Positions 13,390 to 21,292 of a stretch of 21,292 nucleotides of DNA are shown here, piece by piece. This stretch comes from an uncultured Collinsella sp. (GTDB lineage Bacteria > Actinomycetota > Coriobacteriia > Coriobacteriales > Coriobacteriaceae). Position numbers and translations under genes: made by a program. The stretch spans positions 1 through 21,292 of the forward strand of contig CABQXG010000004.1 in assembly GCA_902468045.1 (NCBI GenBank), in the 5' to 3' direction. The stretch's first letter is position 1, and the number at the start of each line of letters is the position of its first letter. The notes under the pieces are model-generated. The model saw nothing but the letters and a program-made list of their open reading frames with translations, did not search any database and had not been told where the DNA came from.

Positions 13390-15081
13390 TTATTCGCCGG
13401 CAGGCGGTTGTGGAGCGGACGAAGACGGGGTCGAGCCCTCGCCACCATCCTGGCGCGGCTTGCGGGAACGGCGACGGCGACGGCGCTTTTGACCCTGGTC
13501 GGCCGAGCCCTCGCCACCGCGCGGCTCGCGCTCGTCACGAGCGGCGCCATGCGAAGCCTTGGCAGCCGCTCCCCCGCCATCTCCGGGACGACGGCGCGTG
13601 ACCTTGACCTCGCCATCCGAGACCTGATCGGCCACGGAGGGCACTGAGGGCTTCTGTTGCGCGCCCGAGGAATGGCGACGGCGCGGACGCGGCGCGCGCT
13701 CCTCCTCGCCACGTGACTTGCCGCCCTTGTCGGCAGGCACATCGGAACCCGAACCACCCTTGGGGGCGGCACCAGCCTCGCGAGCAGCTGCGGCGCGGAA
13801 GGCGTCCTCGCGCTCCTCGCTCGACAGATGACGGCGGCGGCGACGTGTGGGATTCATGCCGCCGCCGCGATTCTGCTGCTGGGGCTGCTGAACCTCGCGC
13901 TCGCGAGAGGCGTTCTTGCCCGCGGCTGCAGCCTCGGTAGCATCGCCCGAGCCCGCGCGCTTGCGACGACGACGGCCACCGGCGGCCTCCTCGGCCTCGG
14001 GTGCCTCGGCCTTGCCGCGGCCCTTTCCGCGGCCACGGCCCTCGCCCTGGCCCTGGCCGGCGCGAGCATCGGATTCGGCATCGCGACGACGGCGCTTGGG
14101 CATCGTCGTCCCCGCCAGACGGTCGGCGCTCGACAGGCCATCGCCCACATCGACGCCATTCTCGCGATCGAGCTCCATGAGCGCCAGGCGCATCTCGGGC
14201 GACTCGATGCGCTCGAGCACGTCACGCGTCACGCAGTCGGGGCGGCAGTTGCAGCCCTGCTCGGCAGCCTTCTTTTTGCAGCTCTCCGAGCACGTCATAT
14301 CGGCTAGGTTGACCTTAAAGACCTTGCCGTTCTCCAGGCGCAGCACCAGCTGCTCACGCGGCGTGTCATACTCCTGAATACGCGCCTTGCCGAGCGGCGT
14401 ATCGATGAGCGTCTTCTTTTTGGGCGCACGGCTCTTAAAGTCCTTGTACGCCTCGAACTCATAGCGCAGGCAGCACATCAGGCGGCCGCAAACGCCGCTG
14501 ATCTTGGACGAGTTGAGCGGTAGGTCCTGCTCTTTTGCCATGCGAATCGAGACGGGCTCAAACTGTCCGCCAAAGCGCGTGCAGCAGAGCTCCTGTCCGC
14601 ACTGGGCATAGCCGCCCACCAGGCGAGTCTCGTCGCGCACGCCGATCTGGCGCATGTCGACGCGAATGTGCAGCGTCGAGGACAGATCCTTGACGAGCTG
14701 GCGAAAATCGACGCGCTCCTCGGCCGCAAAGTAGAACACGGCCTTCTCGCCGCCAAACAGGTACTCGACGCCGACCGGCTTCATCTCGAGATCGAGCTCT
14801 TTGACCAGACGGCGGAAATCGACCATCGCCTCGTCGCCTTGGATGGCCAAGTCGTCGGCAAGCTGCAGGTCGATGTCGCTCGCCACGCGCAGCACGGGCT
14901 TGAGCGGCTGACCGATCTCGTCTTGCGGCACCTCAAAGGGATCGGCCGTGACCAGGCCGATCTCGGTTCCGCGCTCGGTGGAGCAAATGGCATAATCTGC
15001 CTCGAGGATATCCAGATCCTGCGGGTCGAACCACAGGTCGCGCGAGGCGTAGGTAAACTTAACGGGTACGACTAACGGCAT
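13390..15081 (-). CDS. ricT: PSP1 domain protein (RicT/YaaT-like) with long basic tail
   Basis: A 563-residue protein. Residues about 1-265 are the PSP1/RicT domain: VVPVKFTYASRDLWFDP at the start, cysteines C161, C166 and C167 in CGQELCC, and C198, C203 and C204 in GVCGRLMCCLRYE. RicT of Bacillus works in a complex that assists RNase Y mRNA processing and binds an iron-sulfur cluster. A second Cys group (C264, C268, C277, C279, C283) follows. Residues about 325-563 are a low-complexity Arg/Gly/Ala/Glu-rich disordered tail absent from typical RicT proteins of about 275 residues, perhaps for RNA binding. The start ATG has AGGAAGG upstream and overlaps the holB end by 10 bases. Confidence 0.88.
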   Translation of the reverse strand: MPLVVPVKFTYASRDLWFDPQDLDILEADYAICSTERGTEIGLVTADPFEVPQDEIGQPLKPVLRVASDIDLQLADDLAIQGDEAMVDFRRLVKELDLEMKPVGVEYLFGGEKAVFYFAAEERVDFRQLVKDLSSTLHIRVDMRQIGVRDETRLVGGYAQCGQELCCTRFGGQFEPVSIRMAKEQDLPLNSSKISGVCGRLMCCLRYEFEAYKDFKSRAPKKKTLIDTPLGKARIQEYDTPREQLVLRLENGKVFKVNLADMTCSESCKKKAAEQGCNCRPDCVTRDVLERIESPEMRLALMELDRENGVDVGDGLSSADRLAGTTMPKRRRRDAESDARAGQGQGEGRGRGKGRGKAEAPEAEEAAGGRRRRKRAGSGDATEAAAAGKNASREREVQQPQQQNRGGGMNPTRRRRRHLSSEEREDAFRAAAAREAGAAPKGGSGSDVPADKGGKSRGEEERAPRPRRRHSSGAQQKPSVPSVADQVSDGEVKVTRRRPGDGGGAAAKASHGAARDEREPRGGEGSADQGQKRRRRRRSRKPRQDGGEGSTPSSSAPQPPAGE

Positions 15082-16190
15082 TTCAGTGCCTTCCTGATAT
15101 CGAACAGCATGACCTCGATGGCCAGCTGGGGAGTAACGTTTCTGGCGATGTTGCGCTCGGCGGTCGCGACTGCCTCGGTGGCACCCGCAACATTGGTCGC
15201 GGCGGCAAGCCGACCGATCGTGTCGCGCACGTCTTCGTTCACCACGTCGGCTGCCTCGTCCTGAAGCGTCAGCAGCACGTCGCGCATGAGCGTCCGCGCG
15301 CTCGCCAGCGCTTCCATGATACCCGAACGCTCGCGCGCGTTGAGTTCGCGCTTGTTGCGGTCCTCAAGCTGCTTCAATGCTCCACGCGACAGGTAGTCGG
15401 CATTTTGCTCGAGCACCTTTTCCTGCGTGGACTTGACCTCGGCGAGCGGCGCCTTGACGGCGACGATGAGCGACTTGGCACGACTAAGTACATCGGCCTC
15501 GTCGGCGGCGATGAGCGAGTCGATGGCACGAACCATCTGGCGACGGGCGTCCTGGCGCTCGGCGCTCTTGAGGAACTCGATGCCACGCGTGGGGCTTCCC
15601 GCCACGGCGACGGCCATGCGGCAACGCGCAGGGTCCTGACCGGTGGCGCGGCTCACGGCCTGCGCGGCGACGGCGGGCGATACCAGCCGAAACGGCACGC
15701 ACTGGCAGCGGCTCACGATGGTGGGCAACATCACGTCTGCCGAGGTGCCCAGCAGGATGAACATAACGCCCTCGGGCGGCTCCTCGAGTGTCTTGAGCAG
15801 TGCGTTGGCGGTGTTGGCGCGCAGCTGCTCGGCACGGTCGATGATGTAGACCTTGGCCTTGGCGCGGATGGGCGCCAGCGGCACGTCATCGAGCAGCTCG
15901 CGGGTCTGGGCAATGAGGTAGCCCGTGGCGCTCTCGGGCGTGTAATAGTGCACGTCGGGATGCGTGTGCCGAGCAACGCGCACGCAGCTGTCGCATGCGC
16001 CGCAGCCGTTCTGCTCGCACAGGAAGGCCTGGGCGAGCGCCCATGCGGCATCGAGCTTGCCGGCGCCGGGGGCGCCCAAAAACAGGTAGGCGTGCGACGC
16101 GCGGCCGCTGGCGACGGCGTTGGTCAAAAAATCGCGCACGCGCTCTTGGGTGTCGAGCTTGGCCAGCAGGCTTGCCTGAGCGGGGGCCAT
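15072..16190 (-). CDS. holB: DNA polymerase III subunit delta'
   Basis: A 372-residue clamp-loader subunit that helps load the sliding clamp. Visible features: P-loop GAPGAGK (39-45); zinc module with C58, C63, C66 and C69; Walker B-like VYIIDRAEQL; LLKTLEEPP; and sensor motif SRC (160-162). Position next to tmk is the common arrangement for holB and separates it from the longer tau/gamma subunit (dnaX). Start ATG at 16190 lies one base after the tmk stop, so translation is coupled; the frame open to 16211 is not used. The intact P-loop lysine is notable, since some delta' proteins lack ATPase function. Confidence 0.93.
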   Translation of the reverse strand: MAPAQASLLAKLDTQERVRDFLTNAVASGRASHAYLFLGAPGAGKLDAAWALAQAFLCEQNGCGACDSCVRVARHTHPDVHYYTPESATGYLIAQTRELLDDVPLAPIRAKAKVYIIDRAEQLRANTANALLKTLEEPPEGVMFILLGTSADVMLPTIVSRCQCVPFRLVSPAVAAQAVSRATGQDPARCRMAVAVAGSPTRGIEFLKSAERQDARRQMVRAIDSLIAADEADVLSRAKSLIVAVKAPLAEVKSTQEKVLEQNADYLSRGALKQLEDRNKRELNARERSGIMEALASARTLMRDVLLTLQDEAADVVNEDVRDTIGRLAAATNVAGATEAVATAERNIARNVTPQLAIEVMLFDIRKALKCR

Positions 16191-16191
16191 G

Positions 16192-16875
16192 TTACTCGGC
16201 CTCCTTGGCAAGCGCGGCGGCGACAGCGTCTTGCGGAATGTCGAGACCGTACGCGCGAACCTGCTCGACCGTCTTCTCGAAGACTTCCTCGATGGGCGCG
16301 GTGGCGTCGATGAGCTTTACGCGGTTTGGTTCCTCGGCGGCAATGGCGCAAAATCCCTGGTAGACGCGCTCTTGGAAGGCCATGCCCTTAGCCTCCATGC
16401 GATCTGCCGCACCACGGGCTGCCATGCGCAGCGCCGCCTGCTCGGGCGTGATGTGGTAGACGAGTGTGAGCGCCGGGTGCGTACCCGCGACGGCCAGGTT
16501 GTTGGCATCGCGCACCATCTGACGATCGAGGCCGTCGGCAAACGCCTGATAGCAGGTCGTGGAATCGTAGAAGCGGTCGCACAGGACCACCTTGCCGGCC
16601 GCGAGGGCGGGCGCGATAACCTCATGCACTAGCTGGGCACGGGCGGCCTCATACAGCAGCAGCTCGCAAGTGTCGCCCATCGCCGTATTGGCGGGGTCGA
16701 GCAGCAGAGCACGGATCTTTTCGCTGATGGCGGTACCGCCCGGCTCGCGCAGGCTCACAACCTGGTAGCCAGCGAGCTCGAGCGCACGGGCAAGCAGGCG
16801 CGTCTGCGTGGACTTGCCGGCACCGTCGACGCCCTCGAGCGTGATAAAGCTATGTTGAGCGGGCTCAAAAGCCAT
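16192..16875 (-). CDS. tmk: Thymidylate kinase
   Basis: A 227-residue enzyme converting dTMP to dTDP with ATP. Visible features: P-loop GVDGAGKS (15-22), REPGGT (43-48), and DRFYDST (100-106), which contacts the nucleotide. The LID region MAARGAADRMEAKG (151-164) has Arg residues. Length is near the family norm of about 210. The start ATG has AGGAAGGGG upstream, and an extended -10 lies about 40 bases before the start, making it the first gene of the tmk-holB-ricT-comF string. Confidence 0.96.
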   Translation of the reverse strand: MAFEPAQHSFITLEGVDGAGKSTQTRLLARALELAGYQVVSLREPGGTAISEKIRALLLDPANTAMGDTCELLLYEAARAQLVHEVIAPALAAGKVVLCDRFYDSTTCYQAFADGLDRQMVRDANNLAVAGTHPALTLVYHITPEQAALRMAARGAADRMEAKGMAFQERVYQGFCAIAAEEPNRVKLIDATAPIEEVFEKTVEQVRAYGLDIPQDAVAAALAKEAE

Positions 16876-16911
16876 GAGCGCAGCCCCTTCCTACAAGGCG
16901 CGTAAATGCGA

Positions 16912-16920
16912 GTTATAGCA
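16912..16920 (-). promoter_or_regulatory. Extended -10 promoter of tmk
   Basis: On the minus strand TGCTATAAC is an extended -10 element about 37 bases upstream of the tmk start. No good -35 is seen, as is common with extended -10 promoters. A motif GGGGTATCAT lies just upstream and recurs between ricT and comF. Confidence 0.55.
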
Positions 16921-16978
16921 ACCAAGCCATGATACCCCAGTGCTCGGTGCGTCCCCAATGGCTAAAGGTGCCTTTCCA

Positions 16979-17047
16979 AAGTTGCGGTGAAATAGGGACT
17001 GATTGAAGCTCTGAGACCGCCAAACAGTCCCTATTTCACCGCAACTT
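16979..17047. repeat. Perfect 23-bp inverted repeat (REP-like)
   Basis: The arm at 16979-17001 (AAGTTGCGGTGAAATAGGG then ACTG) is exactly complementary to 17025-17047, with a 23-base spacer. It lies in the divergent promoter region between tmk and the zinc-ribbon gene and has no T tract. The inner sequence CAGTCCCTATTT recurs at 2619-2630. It looks like a dispersed palindromic repeat. Confidence 0.8.
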
Positions 17048-17072
17048 ATGAAGGGGAATTTGGGGTGCTGGG

Positions 17073-17078
17073 TATAAT
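17073..17078 (+). promoter_or_regulatory. -10 element of the zinc-ribbon gene
   Basis: A consensus TATAAT in the context CTGGGTATAATCG lies 38 bases upstream of the start codon. The -35 is weak and would fall next to the end of the inverted repeat. Confidence 0.55.
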
Positions 17079-17115
17079 CGTCATATTGCATTGAAATGTG
17101 GCGAAAGGAGTGGCA

Positions 17116-18099
17116 ATGTCTCGGTATTGCGCCTCGTGCGGCAAGCTTCTTGCAGATAATGCCAAGTTCTGCACCTCGTGCGGTGCACCCGTTGAGCAAA
17201 CAACCGCGAGCGATAGCCAGCCCGCTTTTGAGCAGACCGGCTCCCTTGATACGCCGCAAGCCAAGGCGGACGACCCCCTCGCCTATCGCCCCGACCCCGC
17301 CGCAAGCCCCGCGGCCGTCGAGACCACGCAGCGCATACCCGTCGCGAGCGGCTCGCCCCAACAGGAGCCGGCTCCCGCATACACGCCCGCTTCGCCACAG
17401 ACCCCCGCCCCCAAAAAGAGCGGCACCGGGCCGCTTATCGCCGTTATTGTTGTGCTGGTGGCGATCATCATCGCCCTGGTCGTTTTCTTTGTGATCAAGC
17501 CTTTCGACAACGCCGCCACGCAGACGACTGCCGAGGTAGCTAAGCTGCACCATGACGTCGACGACGATGACCTAAAGCCTCTCGGCGATCCCAACAGCCT
17601 GTACGACGATGATGACGATGACGACGAGGATGGCGGCGAAGCAACGCTCTCCGAGCAGAACCTCTACCGCCGACTGAGCGAATACTACGACCTGCTCGAA
17701 GACCTCGATAGCTACGTCCGTGGCTGCGCTCAGAACTTCAACGGCAGCTATCTGAAAGAGGATCGAACCACCCGTCAAAATCTCGCTGACGTCGCCGAGC
17801 GCACGGAGGACACCATCGAGCAGTATTACGACATCGTCGAGGACCTAGACGTCCCGACGAGCTCCAAGAACTACAGCTCCTGGAAGGACATCATCGCCCT
17901 GTACGACGACCTGGATCACCGCATTGACGCAATCTGTGATGCCTGGGAGATCAGCCTGAAATACGCCAAGCCTGCGGACCACAAGAATGAGATCGTGGCG
18001 CCGCTGTCGCGCGACAACGTGGCGGGCACCAATGCCAATAAGTACCGCCTAGACTTTGAGGAGCGCTATCCCGGCGCCAAGCCTGTCGAGGTGAACTAG
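17116..18099 (+). CDS. Zinc-ribbon, single-pass membrane protein
   Basis: A 327-residue protein, the only plus-strand gene. Residues 5-22 form a zinc ribbon (C5, C8, C19, C22 in YCASCGK and FCTSCGAP). A Pro/Ala-rich linker leads to a transmembrane helix at about 105-127 (PLIAVIVVLVAIIIALVVFFV). The outer part has a poly-Asp stretch at about 164-171, then a helical domain of about 150 residues rich in Tyr, Asp and Leu. The zinc ribbon is predicted to be cytoplasmic. Function is unknown; similar ribbon-plus-helix proteins are common in Gram-positives. ATG at 17116 follows AAAGGAG by five bases; GTG codons upstream are less likely. Confidence 0.8.
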   Translation: MSRYCASCGKLLADNAKFCTSCGAPVEQTTASDSQPAFEQTGSLDTPQAKADDPLAYRPDPAASPAAVETTQRIPVASGSPQQEPAPAYTPASPQTPAPKKSGTGPLIAVIVVLVAIIIALVVFFVIKPFDNAATQTTAEVAKLHHDVDDDDLKPLGDPNSLYDDDDDDDEDGGEATLSEQNLYRRLSEYYDLLEDLDSYVRGCAQNFNGSYLKEDRTTRQNLADVAERTEDTIEQYYDIVEDLDVPTSSKNYSSWKDIIALYDDLDHRIDAICDAWEISLKYAKPADHKNEIVAPLSRDNVAGTNANKYRLDFEERYPGAKPVEVN

Positions 18100-18112
18100 C
18101 GCTCTGCCGGTC

Positions 18113-18155
18113 TAAAAAACGAGCGAGGATCGTGGGGTCCTCGCTCGTTTTTTTT
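18113..18155. terminator. Bidirectional terminator between the zinc-ribbon gene and topA
   Basis: AACGAGCGAGGA pairs perfectly with TCCTCGCTCGTT. An A run precedes it and a T run follows it on the plus strand, so it serves both converging genes. Confidence 0.95.
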
Positions 18156-18176
18156 AGTAATGTTTCGATCGTGCGA

Positions 18177-20765
18177 CTACTTGTCGGCGGCTGCTTTCTT
18201 GACAGTCGACTTCTTGGCCGTCGTCTTTTTGGCGGTCGTCTTTTTGGCAGCAGCCTTCTTTGCCGCCGTCGTCTTCTTTGCCGTGCTCGCCTTGGTCGTG
18301 GTCTTGCGGCCGCGGGCCGGCTTTTTCTCCTTGGTCGGGCAGTCCATGTTGACGCAAATACGCCACGGACCGCGCGCCGTGTTGACCACGATGGGGGCGC
18401 CGCACTCGGGACAGGTCTCACCCGTCGCCTCGAGCTTACCGCGCGCCGGCAGAGGATAGCTCACGCCGCAGTCATCGTAGTTGGTGCAGCGGATAAAGCG
18501 CTTGCCGCTCTTCTCGCTCTTGTGCGCGATCAGGTCGCCATGGCGTCCGGCCTCGGCGCACACCTTGCACTCGCCCACCTTAAGGTCAGGCTCGTAGTTG
18601 GTGGGGCACGTGGGGTTCACGCAAATCTCGAAGGCCTTCTGGCGGAACGGCTGGCACTTAATGCGCGGCGCGCCGCACTCGGGGCACACGGCCGCCTCGC
18701 CCTCGAGCGGGCTCACCTTGACGCCGCTCGGCACCGGATAGGTCACGTCGCAGTCGGGCCATCCCATGCAGCCGATAAAGCTGCCGCGGGTCTTGGCGCT
18801 CGTCTTCATAACCAGGTCCTTGCCGCACTTGGGGCAAGCGCCCACGCGCGCATCGGCCGTGACGGCGTCGCTGATGGCGTCGCCCAACTCCTGCGTGTGC
18901 TTGAGCAGCTCGTCGAGCACGCCAGCCAGCAGCGCGCGCGAGTGCGTCACGACATGCTCTTCGGTATCCTCGCCGCGCTCCACGCGAGTCATGTCGCCGT
19001 CGAGCTCGCTGGTCATATCGGGGCTCGTGATGCGCGGGGCAAACTGCGACAGCGCGTCGATGATGGCGATGCCTAGCTGGCTCGGCTCAACGGGATCGTT
19101 TTTGAGATAGCGCACGGCATACAGGCGCTCGATGATGCTCGCGCGCGTGGACTTGGTACCCAGGCCGCGCTTTTCCATCTCCTGCACAAGCTTGCCCTGG
19201 CTGTAGCGCGCGGGCGGCTCGGTCTGCTTGGCCTCGAGCTTAATGTCGAACACGTCGACCGTATCGCCCTGCTCCAGCGGCGGCATCTGCTCGTCGCGCT
19301 TGAGTCCGTACGGGTACGCCTCGCGGAAACCCGGGGTCACGAGCACATCGCCCGAAGCCACGAACGGCTCACCGTTCACGTCGAGCTCGAGCTTAGTGTT
19401 CTCGATGGTCGCGGGACCCATAAGCGTCGCTAGGAAGCGGCGGGCGATGAGGTCGTAGAGCTTGCGCTGGCCGCCGTCGAGCGTGGACGGATCGCCCTCG
19501 CCCGTGGGATAGATAGGCGGGTGGTCGGTGGTCTCGACCTTGCCGCGCGTGGGCTTCATGGGGCCGGCGAGGACCTTTTTGCACACGGGCGCCAGCGCCG
19601 GGTTGATCTTTGCAAGGTCACTCACCACAGCGCCCAGATCAAGCGTCGCGGGGTATACGGTATTGTCGACACGCGGGTAGCTGATGAGGCCCGCCATGTA
19701 GAGGGACTCAGCGATGCGCATGGTACGCGCAGGCGAGATGCCCTCGGCCGCGGCGGCAGCCTGCAGCGAGGTGGTCGCAAACGGCGTGGGCGGCTGCTGC
19801 TTGCGCGAGCGCTTGGTCACCGCGGCGACGGTTGCCGTCGCGACGCCGTCAACATGGCCGTACGCCGTCTCAGCAGCATCCCTGTCGGTAAAGCGCGCCG
19901 TCTTGTGCGCGATCTTAAAGCGATCGTCCTCGGCAGCGCCCTGCGCGGCACCCATGCCGCGAATCTGCCAATAGTCCTCGGGCACAAACGCCATGCGCTC
20001 GCGCTCGCGCTCGACCACCAGGGCAAGCGTCGGCGTCTGTACGCGGCCGGCGGAGCGCACGTTACCAAAGCCGCCAAACTTGGCGAGCGTCAGGTAGCGC
20101 GTCAGCACCGCACCCCAAATGAGGTCGATGTGCTGACGGCTCTCGCCTGCGTCGGCCAGGTTCTGGTCGAGCGAGACGAGATTATCGAAGGCCTGCGTGA
20201 TCTCGGCCTTGGTAAACGAAGAATACTGGGCGCGGGCAACCGGCAAGTCCGGCGCCACCTCGCGCACCTTGTTGAGGGCGTCCGAACCGATCAGCTCGCC
20301 CTCGCGATCGAAGTCCGTAGCGATGATGACGCTGTCGGACTTCTTGGCAAGGTTCTTGAGCGAGCGAATGAGCTCTTTCTCGGCCGGCAGCTTAATGACG
20401 GGTGCCCAGGTGAGATAGGGCAGACTCTCGAGCTTCCAGCCCTTGATGGAGATGCCATCGGCAAGGAACGGCTTACGCTTGGTGTCGTAAGGCGGACGAG
20501 CCAGGCCATCGGGCATGTCGGCCGGCAGCATCTCGCCGTCCTCGGTAACCGAATACCAGCCCAGCTTTTTATCAAACAGCACGCTGTCGCAAAAATCGGG
20601 CGCAAGGATGTGACCGGCCAGGCCGATGGTCACGCACTCCTCGCCCTTCCACTCAAAACGGTAGATTGCGGTGTTGTACACCTTGTCCTTTTTGGGCTTA
20701 CCCGTGGACAGCCGCTCGGCAATCTGACGCGCGGCGTCATTTTTCTCGGCGATGATGAGCTTCAA
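18177..20765 (-). CDS. topA: DNA topoisomerase I, type IA, archaeal-like, with Lys/Ala tail
   Basis: An 862-residue enzyme that relaxes negative supercoils. Residues 1-160 are the TOPRIM domain (MKLIIAEKN with E7; DFDREGE at 151-157). The catalytic tyrosine is Y363 in ISYPRVDNTVYP, which resembles archaeal TopA more than the usual bacterial YMRTDS. Four Cys4 zinc motifs follow: C644/647/666/672, C694/697/715/720, C733/736/760/766 and C785/788/804/809. Residues about 814-862 are a histone-H1-like Lys/Ala/Thr repeat, a feature known from actinobacterial TopA proteins. The start is TTG with AGGAG six bases upstream. The end of hypB lies 54 bases upstream. Confidence 0.93.
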   Translation of the reverse strand: MKLIIAEKNDAARQIAERLSTGKPKKDKVYNTAIYRFEWKGEECVTIGLAGHILAPDFCDSVLFDKKLGWYSVTEDGEMLPADMPDGLARPPYDTKRKPFLADGISIKGWKLESLPYLTWAPVIKLPAEKELIRSLKNLAKKSDSVIIATDFDREGELIGSDALNKVREVAPDLPVARAQYSSFTKAEITQAFDNLVSLDQNLADAGESRQHIDLIWGAVLTRYLTLAKFGGFGNVRSAGRVQTPTLALVVERERERMAFVPEDYWQIRGMGAAQGAAEDDRFKIAHKTARFTDRDAAETAYGHVDGVATATVAAVTKRSRKQQPPTPFATTSLQAAAAAEGISPARTMRIAESLYMAGLISYPRVDNTVYPATLDLGAVVSDLAKINPALAPVCKKVLAGPMKPTRGKVETTDHPPIYPTGEGDPSTLDGGQRKLYDLIARRFLATLMGPATIENTKLELDVNGEPFVASGDVLVTPGFREAYPYGLKRDEQMPPLEQGDTVDVFDIKLEAKQTEPPARYSQGKLVQEMEKRGLGTKSTRASIIERLYAVRYLKNDPVEPSQLGIAIIDALSQFAPRITSPDMTSELDGDMTRVERGEDTEEHVVTHSRALLAGVLDELLKHTQELGDAISDAVTADARVGACPKCGKDLVMKTSAKTRGSFIGCMGWPDCDVTYPVPSGVKVSPLEGEAAVCPECGAPRIKCQPFRQKAFEICVNPTCPTNYEPDLKVGECKVCAEAGRHGDLIAHKSEKSGKRFIRCTNYDDCGVSYPLPARGKLEATGETCPECGAPIVVNTARGPWRICVNMDCPTKEKKPARGRKTTTKASTAKKTTAAKKAAAKKTTAKKTTAKKSTVKKAAADK

Positions 20766-20819
20766 AAGAGGCTCCTATCTCGTGTCTCTGCGGCTACGCC
20801 CGCCCGTATGGCGGCCGAT

Positions 20820-21292
20820 TTACGCCCTTGCTTGCTCGATCTGCCCGATGAGCCAATCGCACCAGGCATCCATGCCCTCGCCCTTGCGCGCGCTCACGGC
20901 AAACCGCGGCGCCTGCGGATTGAGGTCATCGAGTGTCTTAGTATACCTATCCATGTCAAAATCGAAAGCCGGGGCCACGTCGACCTTATTGAGCAGCTGC
21001 GCGCCAGCGTGCTGGAAGATGCCCGGGTACTTGATGGGCTTGTCGTCGCCCTCGGGCACCGAGAGAATCATGATGGACAGGTTCTCACCCAGGTCAAAGT
21101 CGACCGGGCAGACCAAGTTGCCCACGTTTTCGATAAAGATGACGTCGATGTTTTCCAGACCCACAGCCTGGTCAAACGCGTCAACGGCCTCCATGATCAT
21201 GTTGCCCTCGAGGTGGCACAGGCCGCCCGTGTTGATCTGGATGGCGGGCATGCCGGCTTCCTTCATGGTGATGGCGTCGACATCCGAGGCGA
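20820..21292 (-). CDS. hypB: HypB, hydrogenase nickel incorporation GTPase (N-terminus outside window)
   Basis: The C-terminal 157 or so residues of HypB, open through the right edge; the in-frame ATG at 21266 is internal, because sequence continues upstream in frame (ASDVDAIT). HypB supports Ni insertion into [NiFe]-hydrogenase. Visible features: INTGGLCHLEGNM with the metal-binding Cys-His pair; NVGNLVCPVDFDLGE with the third conserved Cys; VPEGDDKPIKYPG; the guanine-specificity motif NKVD; and the late SARKGEGMDAW. The P-loop and any His-rich N-terminus lie outside. A [NiFe]-hydrogenase or urease system elsewhere in the genome is implied. The gap to topA has only a weak hairpin. Confidence 0.95.
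   Translation of the reverse strand, partial: ASDVDAITMKEAGMPAIQINTGGLCHLEGNMIMEAVDAFDQAVGLENIDVIFIENVGNLVCPVDFDLGENLSIMILSVPEGDDKPIKYPGIFQHAGAQLLNKVDVAPAFDFDMDRYTKTLDDLNPQAPRFAVSARKGEGMDAWCDWLIGQIEQARA

Noticed and set aside
16891..17553. Minus-strand open frame of 220 codons
   Set aside because: It crosses the inverted repeat and runs antisense to the zinc-ribbon gene, which has a clear Cys4 motif, promoter and terminator.
18177..18320. Repetitive DNA considered as a CRISPR-like or satellite repeat
   Set aside because: It encodes the Lys/Ala/Thr tail of topoisomerase I in frame. The units are degenerate codon repeats without spacers.
21264..21266. ATG as the start of hypB
   Set aside because: The frame continues upstream to the window edge with HypB-like sequence, and the P-loop is missing, so this ATG is internal.

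Overview
The window looks like a chromosomal segment from a gut Coriobacteriia, most likely Collinsella. This is judged from recalled protein families and the high-GC coding style, not from a database search. All recognisable genes but one lie on the minus strand. The exception is a zinc-ribbon membrane protein at 17116-18099. No rRNA, tRNA, CRISPR array, transposase or phage gene was found.

Layout, left to right. (1) 42-2960: a GntR/UTRA regulator and a PTS N-acetylglucosamine permease (NagE-type EIICB). Each has its own control region, and both regions carry TGGT-N4-ACCA dyads of the NagR/DasR operator type, so this is probably a self-controlled amino-sugar uptake locus. (2) 3041-4123: a membrane-anchored protein with a SurA-like region. 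(3) 4250-7569: a tight gene string, read right to left: a 3-hydroxyisobutyrate-dehydrogenase-family reductase with a remarkable His/Cys-rich tail, a small membrane protein, a HEAT-repeat-like protein, and an isocitrate dehydrogenase with an NAD-type cofactor signature. (4) 7668-9285: a DegV lipid-binding protein and long-form ribosome hibernation factor HPF. (5) 9603-10628: an orphan solute-binding lipoprotein with a long, structured upstream region. (6) 11061-11326: strong GC-rich hairpins, then an inverted-repeat element of about 217 bp with 47-bp arms. (7) 11361-16875: a string of tmk, holB, a PSP1/RicT gene, comF and an uncharacterised gene with a nuclease-like C-terminal motif. (8) 16979-17047: a perfect 23-bp inverted repeat in the divergent promoter region. 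(9) 17116-18099: the plus-strand zinc-ribbon protein, ending at a bidirectional terminator. (10) 18177-21292: an archaeal-like DNA topoisomerase I with four Cys4 zinc motifs and a Lys/Ala tail, preceded by the C-terminal part of hypB (nickel insertion), which runs off the window.

Working together: tmk-holB-ricT-comF is a nucleotide/replication/RNA-processing housekeeping string with an accessory gene at its distal end. The metal theme recurs in HypB, the His/Cys tail and the zinc ribbons, but a functional link is only inference. The most unusual items are the 217-bp inverted-repeat element beside the nuclease-like gene, the metal-binding tail on the reductase, the repeat family containing CAGTCCCTATTT, and a hairpin that buries the comF ribosome-binding site.
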